Positions 1 to 5,015 of a stretch of 6,906 nt of DNA are shown piece after piece. The stretch comes from Actinomycetota bacterium (GTDB taxonomy: Bacteria > Actinomycetota > Thermoleophilia > Gaiellales > Gaiellaceae): assembly GCA_013817555.1 (NCBI GenBank), contig JACDCN010000113.1:1-6906 (forward strand). The letters run 5' to 3'. Under the pieces are notes generated by a model that made no database searches, was not told the DNA's origin, and saw only the letters and a list, made by a program, of their open reading frames with translations. Position 1 is the stretch's first letter. Each line of letters starts with the position of its first letter. Made by a program: the position numbers and the translations under genes.

Positions 1-52
1 GCCCCAGCTCGTAACCGGTCAGCGCCAGCGGCACAGCGGAGGACGCTACCAC
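1..52 (-). CDS. possible 5' end of a gene downstream of clpS (partial)
   Basis: An open frame on the minus strand begins with GTG 22 bases after the clpS stop and runs off the left edge of the window. The 17 visible codons read VVASSAVPLALTGYELG. The position right after clpS and the same direction suggest a cotranscribed gene. There is no clear Shine-Dalgarno motif, the start is a guess, and the fragment is too short to assign to a family. It could equally be non-coding. Confidence 0.25.
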   Translation of the reverse strand, partial: MVASSAVPLALTGYELG

Positions 53-74
53 GCGCTTCGCCGGGGGCGTTCCG

Positions 75-371
75 CTACTGCTCGAGCGGCGCCATCGTCA
101 AACCGGAGGCCACGAGCTGGCTCCAGTAGAGCTCCGCCCGCTCCTGGTGACCCGACCAGACGATCGCCTGACCCGTGGAGTGGATCCTGTCCGCGAGCCG
201 CATGCCCTTGTCGTAGCTCACACCCGGGAGCACGCTCGAGAGCGCGAAGGCGACGCCCTGGAACGTGTTGTGGTTGTCGTTCAGGACGACCACGCGCCAC
301 GGCTTGCCGAGACCCGAGCCGCCGGGACGGCGGGTGCGCTCCTTCGGCGGTGTGAGCGTTGCCGGCGCCAT
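75..371 (-). CDS. clpS: ATP-dependent Clp protease adaptor ClpS
   Basis: This 98-residue cytoplasmic protein matches ClpS, the adaptor that binds N-degron substrates and hands them to the Clp ATPase-protease. The first ~22 residues are a flexible, basic and proline-rich tail, as expected for the part that contacts the Clp ATPase. The core starts at KPWRVVVLNDNHNTF (residues 23-37), which aligns with the family signature VxLxNDDxTxM. His64 in the IHSTGQA segment matches the conserved substrate-pocket histidine. Length and start (ATG at 371) fit the family. Compared with the E. coli pocket, the second Asp of NDD is Asn33 and the gatekeeper Met position is Phe37; NDxHNTF-type variants are known from other phyla. 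No strong ribosome binding site precedes the ATG. It is divergent from the tRNA gene, 53 bases away. Confidence 0.93.
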   Translation of the reverse strand: MAPATLTPPKERTRRPGGSGLGKPWRVVVLNDNHNTFQGVAFALSSVLPGVSYDKGMRLADRIHSTGQAIVWSGHQERAELYWSQLVASGLTMAPLEQ

Positions 372-424
372 GCGCGGGACCGTACCAAGGCAGGCGAGAA
401 ACCCTGCGCTAACCTACGCCTCCC

Positions 425-496
425 GGGCGCATAGCTCAGCGGGAGAGCGCTCGCTTCACACGCGAGAGGTCCCTGGTTCGATCCCAGGTGCGCCCA
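425..496 (+). tRNA. tRNA-Val (anticodon CAC)
   Basis: The 72 bases fold as a full cloverleaf. The acceptor stem is GGGCGCA/TGCGCCC (425-431 with 489-495) with discriminator A496. The D stem is GCTC/GAGC, the anticodon stem CTCGC/GCGAG with loop TTCACAC (455-461), and the T stem CCTGG/CCAGG with loop TTCGATC. The anticodon at 457-459 is CAC, which reads GUG valine codons. CCA is not encoded. A -10-like TAACCT lies at 410-415 but no good -35 is visible. The 3' end is next to an integrase gene, so this tRNA is the probable integration target of the element to its right. Confidence 0.97.
472..496 (+). other. probable attachment site (attL) in the 3' part of tRNA-Val
   Basis: Tyrosine integrases of this kind usually recombine in the T-arm and 3' end of a tRNA gene and restore the tRNA sequence on insertion. 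Here the T arm and acceptor 3' strand are intact and the integrase stop codon lies 58 bases further on, pointing at the tRNA. This is the usual xis-int-att order. The exact crossover is unknown, and no second copy of this segment (attR) was seen in the window. Confidence 0.4.
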
Positions 497-503
497 TCCG
501 TTC

Positions 504-517
504 GAACCGCATGGTTC
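504..517. repeat. short inverted repeat between the tRNA and the integrase
   Basis: GAACC (504-508) and GGTTC (513-517) can pair around a 4-base loop, GCAT. It is in the 57-base gap between the tRNA 3' end and the integrase stop. It could be an arm-type integrase site or part of a weak terminator for either side. There is no T-run, so a factor-independent terminator is not supported. Confidence 0.3.
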
Positions 518-553
518 AGCTGGAAATGGACGAGCACGAGGGCGGCTGACCAC

Positions 554-1651
554 CTATTGACCACTCCCTTCAGCTGCACCACGGACGTTTGCCTCAGAAA
601 CAAGCGCGTCCAGCAGCCCGACGGCCGCACGGACCTCTGACGGGAACAGATGCCGGTAGCGCCGGTAGATCAGCCCGCCGCCGTCTCGGTGACCGACTCG
701 CTCGGCGATCAGCTCCGGCTTCATACCGGCTCGCGCCATCAGCGAGATCGCCGTGTGCCTCAGCCAATGGAAGCGGAAGTCGGCGACGATACTCGACCGG
801 CCGTTCGCATTCGTCTCCTTGTGTGCGAGCCCGGCCGCAAAAAGCGCCGGCAGCCAGATTGCGCGGAACCCGCTCTTCGAGTAGACGCCGCCCTTCTCGT
901 TCGGGAACACGAGCAGTGTGCCGCACGGCCGCGCGAGGAGCTGCTCGCGTAGCAGCTGTACCTCGAAGCGGGCGAGAGGGACGCCCTTCGCCCGGCGACC
1001 CTTGTTGAGGTCGTGCGGGATGAAGATTTCGCCGGCCTCGAGGTCGACGCGATCGTCGGTGAGCGTCACCGCCTCGGAGAACCGCAGCCCGACGGTGCCG
1101 CAGAATGGCACCAGGCGCTTGATCCGCTCGGGCATCGTCGACCCGATCGCATGAACCTGCGCAAGTTCGAGCGCGACGCCCTCCGCGGGCTCGTGTCGTA
1201 CCGGCGCGATCTCGAAGATGCCCGGGTCGACCGCTTGGCCGCGTGATGCCGCAGCTCGCAGGCACGCCTTGAGTAGCTCGAGCTCGTTCGCCGCGGCGAC
1301 GGGAGCGACTGCTGCTCGCGCCGCAACACAGTCTTCGACGATCGCCCTGCGGAGGTTCGGGATCAGCACTTTGCGCAGCGGCTCCCAGGGCTTCGCGGAC
1401 TGATGCAGGAACGCGATCGACTTCGGTCGGAGCTGCCCCCGCCTCCCGCCCATCGCGACCTTCCGCGCAAGATAGCCGTCGAGCTCCTGCCCGAGTGAGA
1501 CGGGCTTTTCGCGGTAGAGATGCCCGAGTTTCACGCGCAGCTTCAGGTCCAACTCGATCGTCTCCGCAGCCGCTCGCGTCGGCACCGTCATCTCAGGAAA
1601 CGGGCGGACGCGCACTTGCCAGCGGCCTCGGCCGCGCTTGCGGATCGCCAT
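554..1651 (-). CDS. int: tyrosine recombinase / site-specific integrase
   Basis: This 365-residue protein catalyses cutting and rejoining of attachment sites for insertion and excision. An N-terminal arm-binding and SAM-like core-binding part (about 1-155) is followed by the catalytic domain. Visible catalytic residues are Arg190 (GLRFSE), a Lys in the NKGRRAK turn (217 or 223), His295 and Arg298 (HWLRHT), His321 (VGH) and the nucleophile Tyr332 (RYRHLFP). Tyr329 is a less likely nucleophile because the family pattern places the tyrosine just before xHLFP. The frame is open to an upstream ATG at 1747, but the ATG at 1651 is preferred: GGGAGG lies about 7 bases upstream and the protein then begins MAIRKRGRGRW, typical of integrases. 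Its ATG overlaps the stop of the upstream excisionase-like gene by one base (TGATG), so translation is probably coupled. Confidence 0.95.
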   Translation of the reverse strand: MAIRKRGRGRWQVRVRPFPEMTVPTRAAAETIELDLKLRVKLGHLYREKPVSLGQELDGYLARKVAMGGRRGQLRPKSIAFLHQSAKPWEPLRKVLIPNLRRAIVEDCVAARAAVAPVAAANELELLKACLRAAASRGQAVDPGIFEIAPVRHEPAEGVALELAQVHAIGSTMPERIKRLVPFCGTVGLRFSEAVTLTDDRVDLEAGEIFIPHDLNKGRRAKGVPLARFEVQLLREQLLARPCGTLLVFPNEKGGVYSKSGFRAIWLPALFAAGLAHKETNANGRSSIVADFRFHWLRHTAISLMARAGMKPELIAERVGHRDGGGLIYRRYRHLFPSEVRAAVGLLDALVSEANVRGAAEGSGQ

Positions 1652-1890
1652 CAGCGAACCTCCCTTCGCATTGAGGAGGCTCGAGTGTCGCCGTTGTAGC
1701 CGGCGGCGGCTGCTGGAGCGTGCTCGCGGTTTCCCTCGAGCCAGCATTGGACGGCGCTCTCCGCGTAGATGCGGTCGAGGCCGATGCGGACCGACTCGAG
1801 CTGCCCGCGCTGGGCGGCGCGACGGATCGTATCCGGGTGCAGGCCGAGCAACTCGGCGAGCTCGCGCGTCTTGTAGTGCCGCTCGATCAC
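1651..1890 (-). CDS. xis: excisionase-like helix-turn-helix protein
   Basis: A 79-residue protein with a MerR-type winged helix fold of the HTH_17/excisionase class at residues ~6-52. The order YKTRELAELLGL-HPDTIRRAAQRGQL-ESVRIG-IYAESAVQCWL matches the usual 'tt.eaAellgvs..TvrrliрrGel.avrig..~ri....l..wl' layout. Such proteins bend DNA at the attachment site and bias the integrase toward excision. The tail after residue 53 is alanine-rich and probably disordered. Start is GTG at 1890, just before the domain; no in-frame ATG and no convincing ribosome binding site were seen upstream. The direct overlap with int supports one xis-int transcript running toward the tRNA. It could instead be only a regulator of int. 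Confidence 0.85.
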   Translation of the reverse strand: MIERHYKTRELAELLGLHPDTIRRAAQRGQLESVRIGLDRIYAESAVQCWLEGNREHAPAAAAGYNGDTRASSMRREVR

Positions 1891-2022
1891 CGGGCGCTCG
1901 TCTCGCGTGTCGGGCTGGAACGAAAGCTCACCACCATCGCAGCACGATCGAAAAGAGCAATAGTAGCAAAAGTGATGGCAATGCTAAACATGAGGGCGGT
2001 AGAGTAGACTCCGAGTCGGACG
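1891..2022. promoter_or_regulatory. divergent intergenic region between xis-int and the Xre operon
   Basis: These 132 bases separate two divergent operons and should hold both promoters. The stretch ~1945-1990 is clearly more AT-rich than its surroundings and contains an inverted TAGCA (1964-1968) / TGCTA (1982-1986) pair. A -10-like TAGAGT is at 2000-2005 for the plus-strand operon, without a good -35. No promoter can be fixed by eye, so the call rests on position and base composition. Confidence 0.45.
2007..2020. promoter_or_regulatory. candidate operator: two overlapping palindromes at the Xre gene start
   Basis: GACTC-C-GAGTC (2007-2017) and TCCGA-G-TCGGA (2010-2020) are two perfect 5+1+5 palindromes that overlap. 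They end two bases before the ATG of the Xre-family gene. A repressor bound here would cover the start of transcription or the ribosome binding region, a usual place for autoregulation by Xre proteins. That this is the binding site is inference. Confidence 0.35.
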
Positions 2023-2316
2023 ATGAGCACGGGCGAACTAATCCGCTCCGCGCGCCTGCGCGCCGGGCTCGCCCAGGCGGAGCTCGCCGCGCGACTCGGC
2101 ATCGCGGCGAGCTCGATCGCGCGCTGGGAGACCGACACGGTCGAGCCCGGCTTCTCCACCCTGCGCCGCGTCCTCCAGGCCTGCGGCTTCGACATCCCGC
2201 CCGTGCTCGTCCCGTTCGAGCGCGACCCCGAGCGCGACGCAGCCGTCCAGGAGGTGCGCGAACTGACCCCGCAGGAACGGATGGCGAGACTGCTCGCCCG
2301 GCTCGACAAGCGATGA
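2023..2316 (+). CDS. Xre-family helix-turn-helix transcriptional regulator (antitoxin-like)
   Basis: A 97-residue cytoplasmic DNA-binding protein. Residues ~5-58 form the five-helix Cro/C1 domain: ELIRSARLRAGLAQAELAARLGI, then the recognition region ASSIARWETDTVEPGFSTLRRVL. A short linker rich in charged residues leads to a C-terminal amphipathic helix, LTPQERMARLLARLDKR, of the kind found in small regulators paired with nucleotidyltransferase-fold partners. Its stop overlaps the start of the next gene (ATGA), so the two are made together. It probably represses its own operon, perhaps through the palindromes at 2007-2020, and may also act on the divergent xis-int promoter. Whether it neutralises the partner as an antitoxin is inferred from gene order only. 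Confidence 0.92.
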   Translation: MSTGELIRSARLRAGLAQAELAARLGIAASSIARWETDTVEPGFSTLRRVLQACGFDIPPVLVPFERDPERDAAVQEVRELTPQERMARLLARLDKR

Positions 2317-2813
2317 CCCAGGACCGCTTCGACCCCTACGCGATCCTGCAAGAGCTCGATCGCGCCGGGGCCTTCTTCGTCGTCATCGGTGCGCTCGCGC
2401 GCGTCATCCAAGGCTCGGACGAGCTGACCCGCGGCCTCGACCTCACCCCATCACTACGACCGGAGAACCTCCGTCGGCTCGAACAGGCGCTCGACAACCT
2501 GCACGCACGCCGCGTCGACGGGCGACCGCTCGCGCTCGACACACTCGACCCTCAGCGGGATCCGATGATCGAACTCACGAGTGACGCCGGCGAGATCAAG
2601 ATCGTCCCCGAGCCCGCCGGTACCCGCGGCTACGACGACCTCCGCCACCGCGCCAACCGCGAACCGCTTGGACACGGCCTCCGGCCCTCCGTCGCCTCGT
2701 CCGGCGACCTCGTACGCATGCTCGAGGCACACGTGCGAGAACCCGACCCGCTCGTCCTCGAGACGATGCGTCGGGTGCTCGAACTCGACCGCGGCCGCAG
2801 CTGGGAACGCTGA
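2313..2813 (+). CDS. nucleotidyltransferase-fold protein (AbiEii/MNT-like), degenerate active site
   Basis: A 166-residue protein that starts inside the end of the Xre gene (ATGA). After FDPYAILQELDRAG, the strand-turn FFVVIGALARVIQGS (21-35) and T-R-G-L-D-L (39-44) match the opening of small nucleotidyltransferase-fold proteins that read roughly VVIGG.A...HGS..T.DLD. A later segment, TSDAGEIKIVPEPAGTRGYDDL region (89-110), matches their GDLD...PAGT.GYedL block. Key changes stand out: GG is GA (26-27), the first Asp of DLD is Gly41, and the later GDLD is GEIK (93-96). Asp43 remains. Family members act as toxins or RNA-modifying partners of Xre or similar antitoxins; this copy may be inactive as a transferase or have another role. 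The family assignment is from motif memory, with no database search. Confidence 0.82.
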   Translation: MTQDRFDPYAILQELDRAGAFFVVIGALARVIQGSDELTRGLDLTPSLRPENLRRLEQALDNLHARRVDGRPLALDTLDPQRDPMIELTSDAGEIKIVPEPAGTRGYDDLRHRANREPLGHGLRPSVASSGDLVRMLEAHVREPDPLVLETMRRVLELDRGRSWER

Positions 2814-2856
2814 GTGAACGCTCCATCCACTTAGATTGATCACCGAATCACTACTC

Positions 2857-2885
2857 GCTGCGCCTCCGGGCTGGGCGGGCGCAGC
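2857..2885. terminator. stem-loop after the Xre/nucleotidyltransferase operon
   Basis: GCTGCGCC (2857-2864) pairs perfectly with GGCGCAGC (2878-2885) around a 13-base loop, starting 44 bases after the stop of the preceding gene. No T-run follows, so it is at best a GC-rich terminator of the kind common in actinobacteria, or an mRNA-end stabiliser. Confidence 0.35.
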
Positions 2886-2955
2886 TGGGCCGGCGGCTAG
2901 GTGTTCTGACGCCCCGAAGTGCGCGTGCCCAAGATAGGGCCGACGGTCGGTGAGT

Positions 2956-2981
2956 CCTTTGAGTTCGGAATCCAAAGGAGG
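2956..2981. repeat. imperfect palindrome holding copy A of a 19-bp direct repeat
   Basis: Positions 2956-2978 form a 23-base palindrome (CCTTTG..TTC.GAA..CAAAGG) with 9 of 11 base pairs matching. Inside and beyond it, GTTCGGAATCCAAAGGAGG at 2963-2981 recurs at 4130-4148 with one mismatch. It lies in the 213-base gap between the nucleotidyltransferase gene and the insertion sequence, which has no gene. It could be an operator or a recombination scar. Confidence 0.45.
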
Positions 2982-3018
2982 CCGCCGCCGGCCCGCGTTC
3001 ACCTTATAGCCAACAGCA

Positions 3019-3026
3019 TTAACGTA
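3019..3026. repeat. target site duplication, left copy
   Basis: TTAACGTA directly abuts the left terminal inverted repeat of the insertion sequence and is repeated exactly at 4062-4069 next to the right end. Eight base pairs is the duplication length typical of the IS1595 family. Confidence 0.93.
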
Positions 3027-3051
3027 GCGGGCTATCCGGCTGACGCCCCTT
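3027..3051 (+). repeat. left terminal inverted repeat of the IS1595 element
   Basis: The end begins GCGGGCTATCCGG and ends ACGCCCCTT. Compared with the complement of 4037-4061, 23 of 25 positions agree; the two differences are at positions 14 and 16 of the repeat. Confidence 0.93.
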
Positions 3052-3090
3052 TGTGGCGATTCCGTCATACGCTCGTGCGATGCTCGAGGG

Positions 3091-4032
3091 ATGGATGCTC
3101 CGCTTGCCGGCTGCGATTACCCGCGAACTCTGCGCGAGTTCAACGCGCGCTTCCGCGACGAGGAGGCAGCGTTGGATTACCTCGCTGGGCTTCGTTGGCC
3201 GGGCGGCTTCGCCTGCCCGGCCTGCGCCGAGACGCGGTGCTGGCGGATGAGCAAGGGACGGAATCTCCGCTGCGCCGGCTGTCGGCTGGACGCCTCGGTC
3301 ACGGCCGGGACGATCTTCGCCGACACGCGTCTGCCGCTCACGACCTGGTTCCAAGCTGCGTGGTATGCGACCGGCACGAAACACGGTGTGAGCGCGCTCT
3401 CGCTGCAGCGGGTGCTCGGAGTGGGAAGCTATGAGACGGCCTGGGCGCTGCTCCACAAGCTGCGCCGGGCGATGGTTCGGCCCGATCGCGACAGGCTCGC
3501 GGGCGAGGTCGAGGCAGATGAGACCTATGTCGGCGGTGTCGCCACTGGCAAGCGAGGCCGCGGCGCCGCCAAGAAGGCGATCGTCGAGGTCGCAGTCGAG
3601 AAGCGCGGGGTCGGGATGGGGCGTGCACGACTCGCCTGCATCCCCGATCTCAGCGCCGAGTCCCTGCTCGCCGCGATCGAGGCGGCCGTCGAGCCAGGCG
3701 CCGTCGTTTACACCGACCACTTCAGGGGCTACGCCGGCCTCACCGCGGCCGGCTACATCCACTATCCGACCGCGATCTCGAGCAGCGGTGATCCCGCGCA
3801 CGTGGTCATGCCGCGCGCCCACCGGATCGCCTCGCTGCTCAAGCGCTGGTTGCTCGGCACCCATCAAGGCGCTGTCCGTCCCCAGCACCTCGACGACTAC
3901 CTCGCCGAGTTCGCCTTCCGCTTCAACCGCCGCAGCTCCAACCATCGCGGCCGGCTCTTCTACCGCCTGCTCGAACAGGCCGTTCACCTCGAGCACGTCC
4001 CCGTCAGCGCGATCACGAGCAGCCGTTCGTGA
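3091..4032 (+). CDS. IS1595-family transposase (ISXO2-like DDE domain)
   Basis: A 313-residue transposase that cuts and joins the ends of its insertion sequence. A zinc ribbon at the N-terminus has Cys42-x2-Cys45 and Cys61-x2-Cys64. It is followed by the conserved GTIFADTRLPLTTWF block and the RNase-H-like catalytic domain. Catalytic Asp143 (EADETYVGG) and Asp209 (YTDHFRGY) are clear. At the third position the pattern PRAHRIASLLKRWLLGTH places His244 with Lys251 seven residues later, a DDH-K arrangement that I recall from some IS1595 subgroups in place of DDE or DDN. The tail LAEFAFRFNRR is a family signature. ATG 3091 is the only in-frame start near the left end; GAGGG lies directly before it, too close to be an ideal ribosome binding site. 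The frame is intact, so the protein is probably functional. Confidence 0.96.
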   Translation: MDAPLAGCDYPRTLREFNARFRDEEAALDYLAGLRWPGGFACPACAETRCWRMSKGRNLRCAGCRLDASVTAGTIFADTRLPLTTWFQAAWYATGTKHGVSALSLQRVLGVGSYETAWALLHKLRRAMVRPDRDRLAGEVEADETYVGGVATGKRGRGAAKKAIVEVAVEKRGVGMGRARLACIPDLSAESLLAAIEAAVEPGAVVYTDHFRGYAGLTAAGYIHYPTAISSSGDPAHVVMPRAHRIASLLKRWLLGTHQGAVRPQHLDDYLAEFAFRFNRRSSNHRGRLFYRLLEQAVHLEHVPVSAITSSRS

Positions 4033-4036
4033 CCCG

Positions 4037-4061
4037 AAGGGGCGTGAACCGGATAGCCCGC
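4037..4061 (-). repeat. right terminal inverted repeat of the IS1595 element
   Basis: Read on the minus strand it begins GCGGGCTATCCGG and ends ACGCCCCTT, matching the left end at 23 of 25 positions. It starts four bases after the transposase stop. Confidence 0.93.
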
Positions 4062-4073
4062 TTAACGTATAAA
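4045..4073 (+). promoter_or_regulatory. possible hybrid promoter at the right end of the insertion sequence
   Basis: TATAAA at 4068-4073 is a good -10 motif and overlaps the right target duplication. At a 17-base spacing the insertion sequence now supplies TGAACC (4045-4050), only a 3-of-6 match to the -35 consensus. If active it would give a leader of about 115 bases for the secreted-protein gene. The promoter activity is a guess from the motif and position. Confidence 0.25.
4062..4069. repeat. target site duplication, right copy
   Basis: TTAACGTA directly after the right inverted repeat, identical to 3019-3026. Confidence 0.93.
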
Positions 4074-4129
4074 GGCGAATCCCTCGTGTGGGGGTGTCGG
4101 GCACCGAGCGTCGACCTGTAGCGTGGATC

Positions 4130-4148
4130 GTTCGGAATCCAAACGAGG
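4130..4148. repeat. copy B of the 19-bp direct repeat
   Basis: GTTCGGAATCCAAACGAGG matches 2963-2981 except for one C/G change. With the insertion sequence and one target copy removed, the two copies would have been about 124 bases apart in front of the secreted-protein gene. Unlike copy A it is not part of a palindrome. Confidence 0.45.
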
Positions 4149-4195
4149 TCTGTCAGTTACAGGTGGCACGCCTCCTCGCCGTCAGGAGGTATGCA

Positions 4196-4900
4196 ATGAA
4201 GAGGGTCTTGGCTGCGACTGTTGTCGCGCTCACGTTTCTTGTTGCAGTCGAAGCGGCTGTCAGCGCTCGTCCGATCGGTCCTCCCCCGATACTCGGCGGT
4301 TCTCAGCCAGCAAGCCCTTGGGCGGAGCCGCTGTCCGAGGAGTCACTCGGAGTGCTGAGCACCTGCTCGACCGGTTACAGATATGCCGAATATCAGTGGC
4401 CCACTATTCCAGCGAGCTCCTCATCCGCTGGAGTGAAGTGGAACACGACCACACTCTACTCGGGCGGTCACGTCGGTGGGTGGGTCGGAGTCTCGAACAA
4501 TGCCGCTACGCGCTGGATCCAGGCGGGGCTCGAGCGGACATACGGCGACAGCTCGATCAGCAAGTACATCGAGTACAAGACCGACGCCGGATACTCGTTC
4601 GTGAACAAGGGCACCGCTTCAGCGGGAACGGTCTACACCGCGGTCGTGACGAAGGTAGCCGCCGGATCCTGGACCGCGTCGATTGGGGGCTCAGGACTGG
4701 GCTTCAACATCAGCCTCTCGGACATGCAAAAGACCGACTTCGCTGGAGAGTCCTACCAGGGAATCAACGGGAACTGCAACGTCATGGACATCAACTTCTC
4801 GAACTCGTCAACGGGTACGGGCTCGATGACGAAGATCCAGAACAGTCCGTACGTCGTGGATTCGATCACCTCGAATGGTTGGCGGTCGCACGGCGGTTGA
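4196..4900 (+). CDS. secreted protein of unknown function, beta-rich
   Basis: A 234-residue exported protein. The frame is open further upstream, but ATG 4196 is chosen because GGAGGT (4185-4190) lies five bases before it and the protein then begins with a clear signal peptide: MKR, a hydrophobic run to residue ~22 and a VSA cleavage site after Ala24. The mature part is rich in Ser, Thr, Gly, Tyr and Trp, with alternating beta-strand patterns and only two cysteines (57 and 194), which could form a disulfide. The stretch GGWVGVSNNAATRWIQAGL (94-112), followed by YIEYKT (124-129), resembles the strands of jelly-roll proteins such as G1 peptidases or neprosin-like proteins, with Gln109 where the catalytic Gln would be. 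This resemblance is weak and no enzymatic role is claimed. It is followed 112 bases later by a lipoprotein gene in the same direction. Confidence 0.85.
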   Translation: MKRVLAATVVALTFLVAVEAAVSARPIGPPPILGGSQPASPWAEPLSEESLGVLSTCSTGYRYAEYQWPTIPASSSSAGVKWNTTTLYSGGHVGGWVGVSNNAATRWIQAGLERTYGDSSISKYIEYKTDAGYSFVNKGTASAGTVYTAVVTKVAAGSWTASIGGSGLGFNISLSDMQKTDFAGESYQGINGNCNVMDINFSNSSTGTGSMTKIQNSPYVVDSITSNGWRSHGG

Positions 4901-4914
4901 GACTCAGTGAGACA

Positions 4915-4960
4915 CGCCGGAGCATTGCCTTCCGCGAACGTGGATCGCAGTGCTCCGGCG
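4915..4960. terminator. long GC-rich stem-loop after the secreted-protein gene
   Basis: CGCCGGAGCA (4915-4924) and TGCTCCGGCG (4951-4960) are a perfect 10-base inverted repeat around a 26-base loop, starting 15 bases after the stop codon. It may end transcription or protect the mRNA end. No T-run follows, so readthrough into the lipoprotein gene is possible. Confidence 0.5.
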
Positions 4961-5015
4961 GAGCGCTTGACTTGCAGCTGCTGACTTCGCACACCTCTGT
5001 GGCGGATCGCGCGTG

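Larger units (their letters stand above)
3027..4061 (+). mobile_element. complete IS1595-family insertion sequence, 1035 bp
   Basis: The element is bounded by terminal inverted repeats (3027-3051 and 4037-4061), carries one intact transposase and is flanked by a perfect 8-base direct repeat. The length, the 8-bp duplication and the zinc-ribbon DDE transposase all agree with IS1595. The perfect duplication and intact gene point to a fairly recent insertion that has not been rearranged. It lies between the toxin-antitoxin-like operon and the secreted-protein gene, just upstream of a TATAAA motif on the right flank. Confidence 0.95.

Noticed and set aside
281..630. Minus-strand open frames across the tRNA, including one reading HLGSNQGPLACEASALPLSYAPG and one reading TWDRTRDLSRVKRALSR
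   Set aside because: These are the well-known false translations of the antisense strand of tRNA genes; the tRNA-Val cloverleaf explains the sequence.
1887..1991. Minus-strand 34-codon frame (MFSIAITFATIALFDRAA...) whose TGA overlaps the GTG of the excisionase-like gene
   Set aside because: A coupled hydrophobic leader peptide was considered. It has no ribosome binding site, and its AT-rich third positions are unlike every other gene here; it simply translates the AT-rich control region.
1638..2312. Upstream extension of the nucleotidyltransferase frame to 1638
   Set aside because: The frame is open by GC bias only; the extension is antisense to int/xis, is arginine-rich, and covers the Xre gene. 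The ATG at 2313 gives the family's normal length and an ATGA overlap.
3019..4104. Long minus-strand open frame spanning the whole insertion sequence
   Set aside because: It is the antisense shadow of the transposase in GC-rich DNA and runs through both inverted repeats and target duplications; the sense strand has clear zinc-ribbon and DDE motifs.
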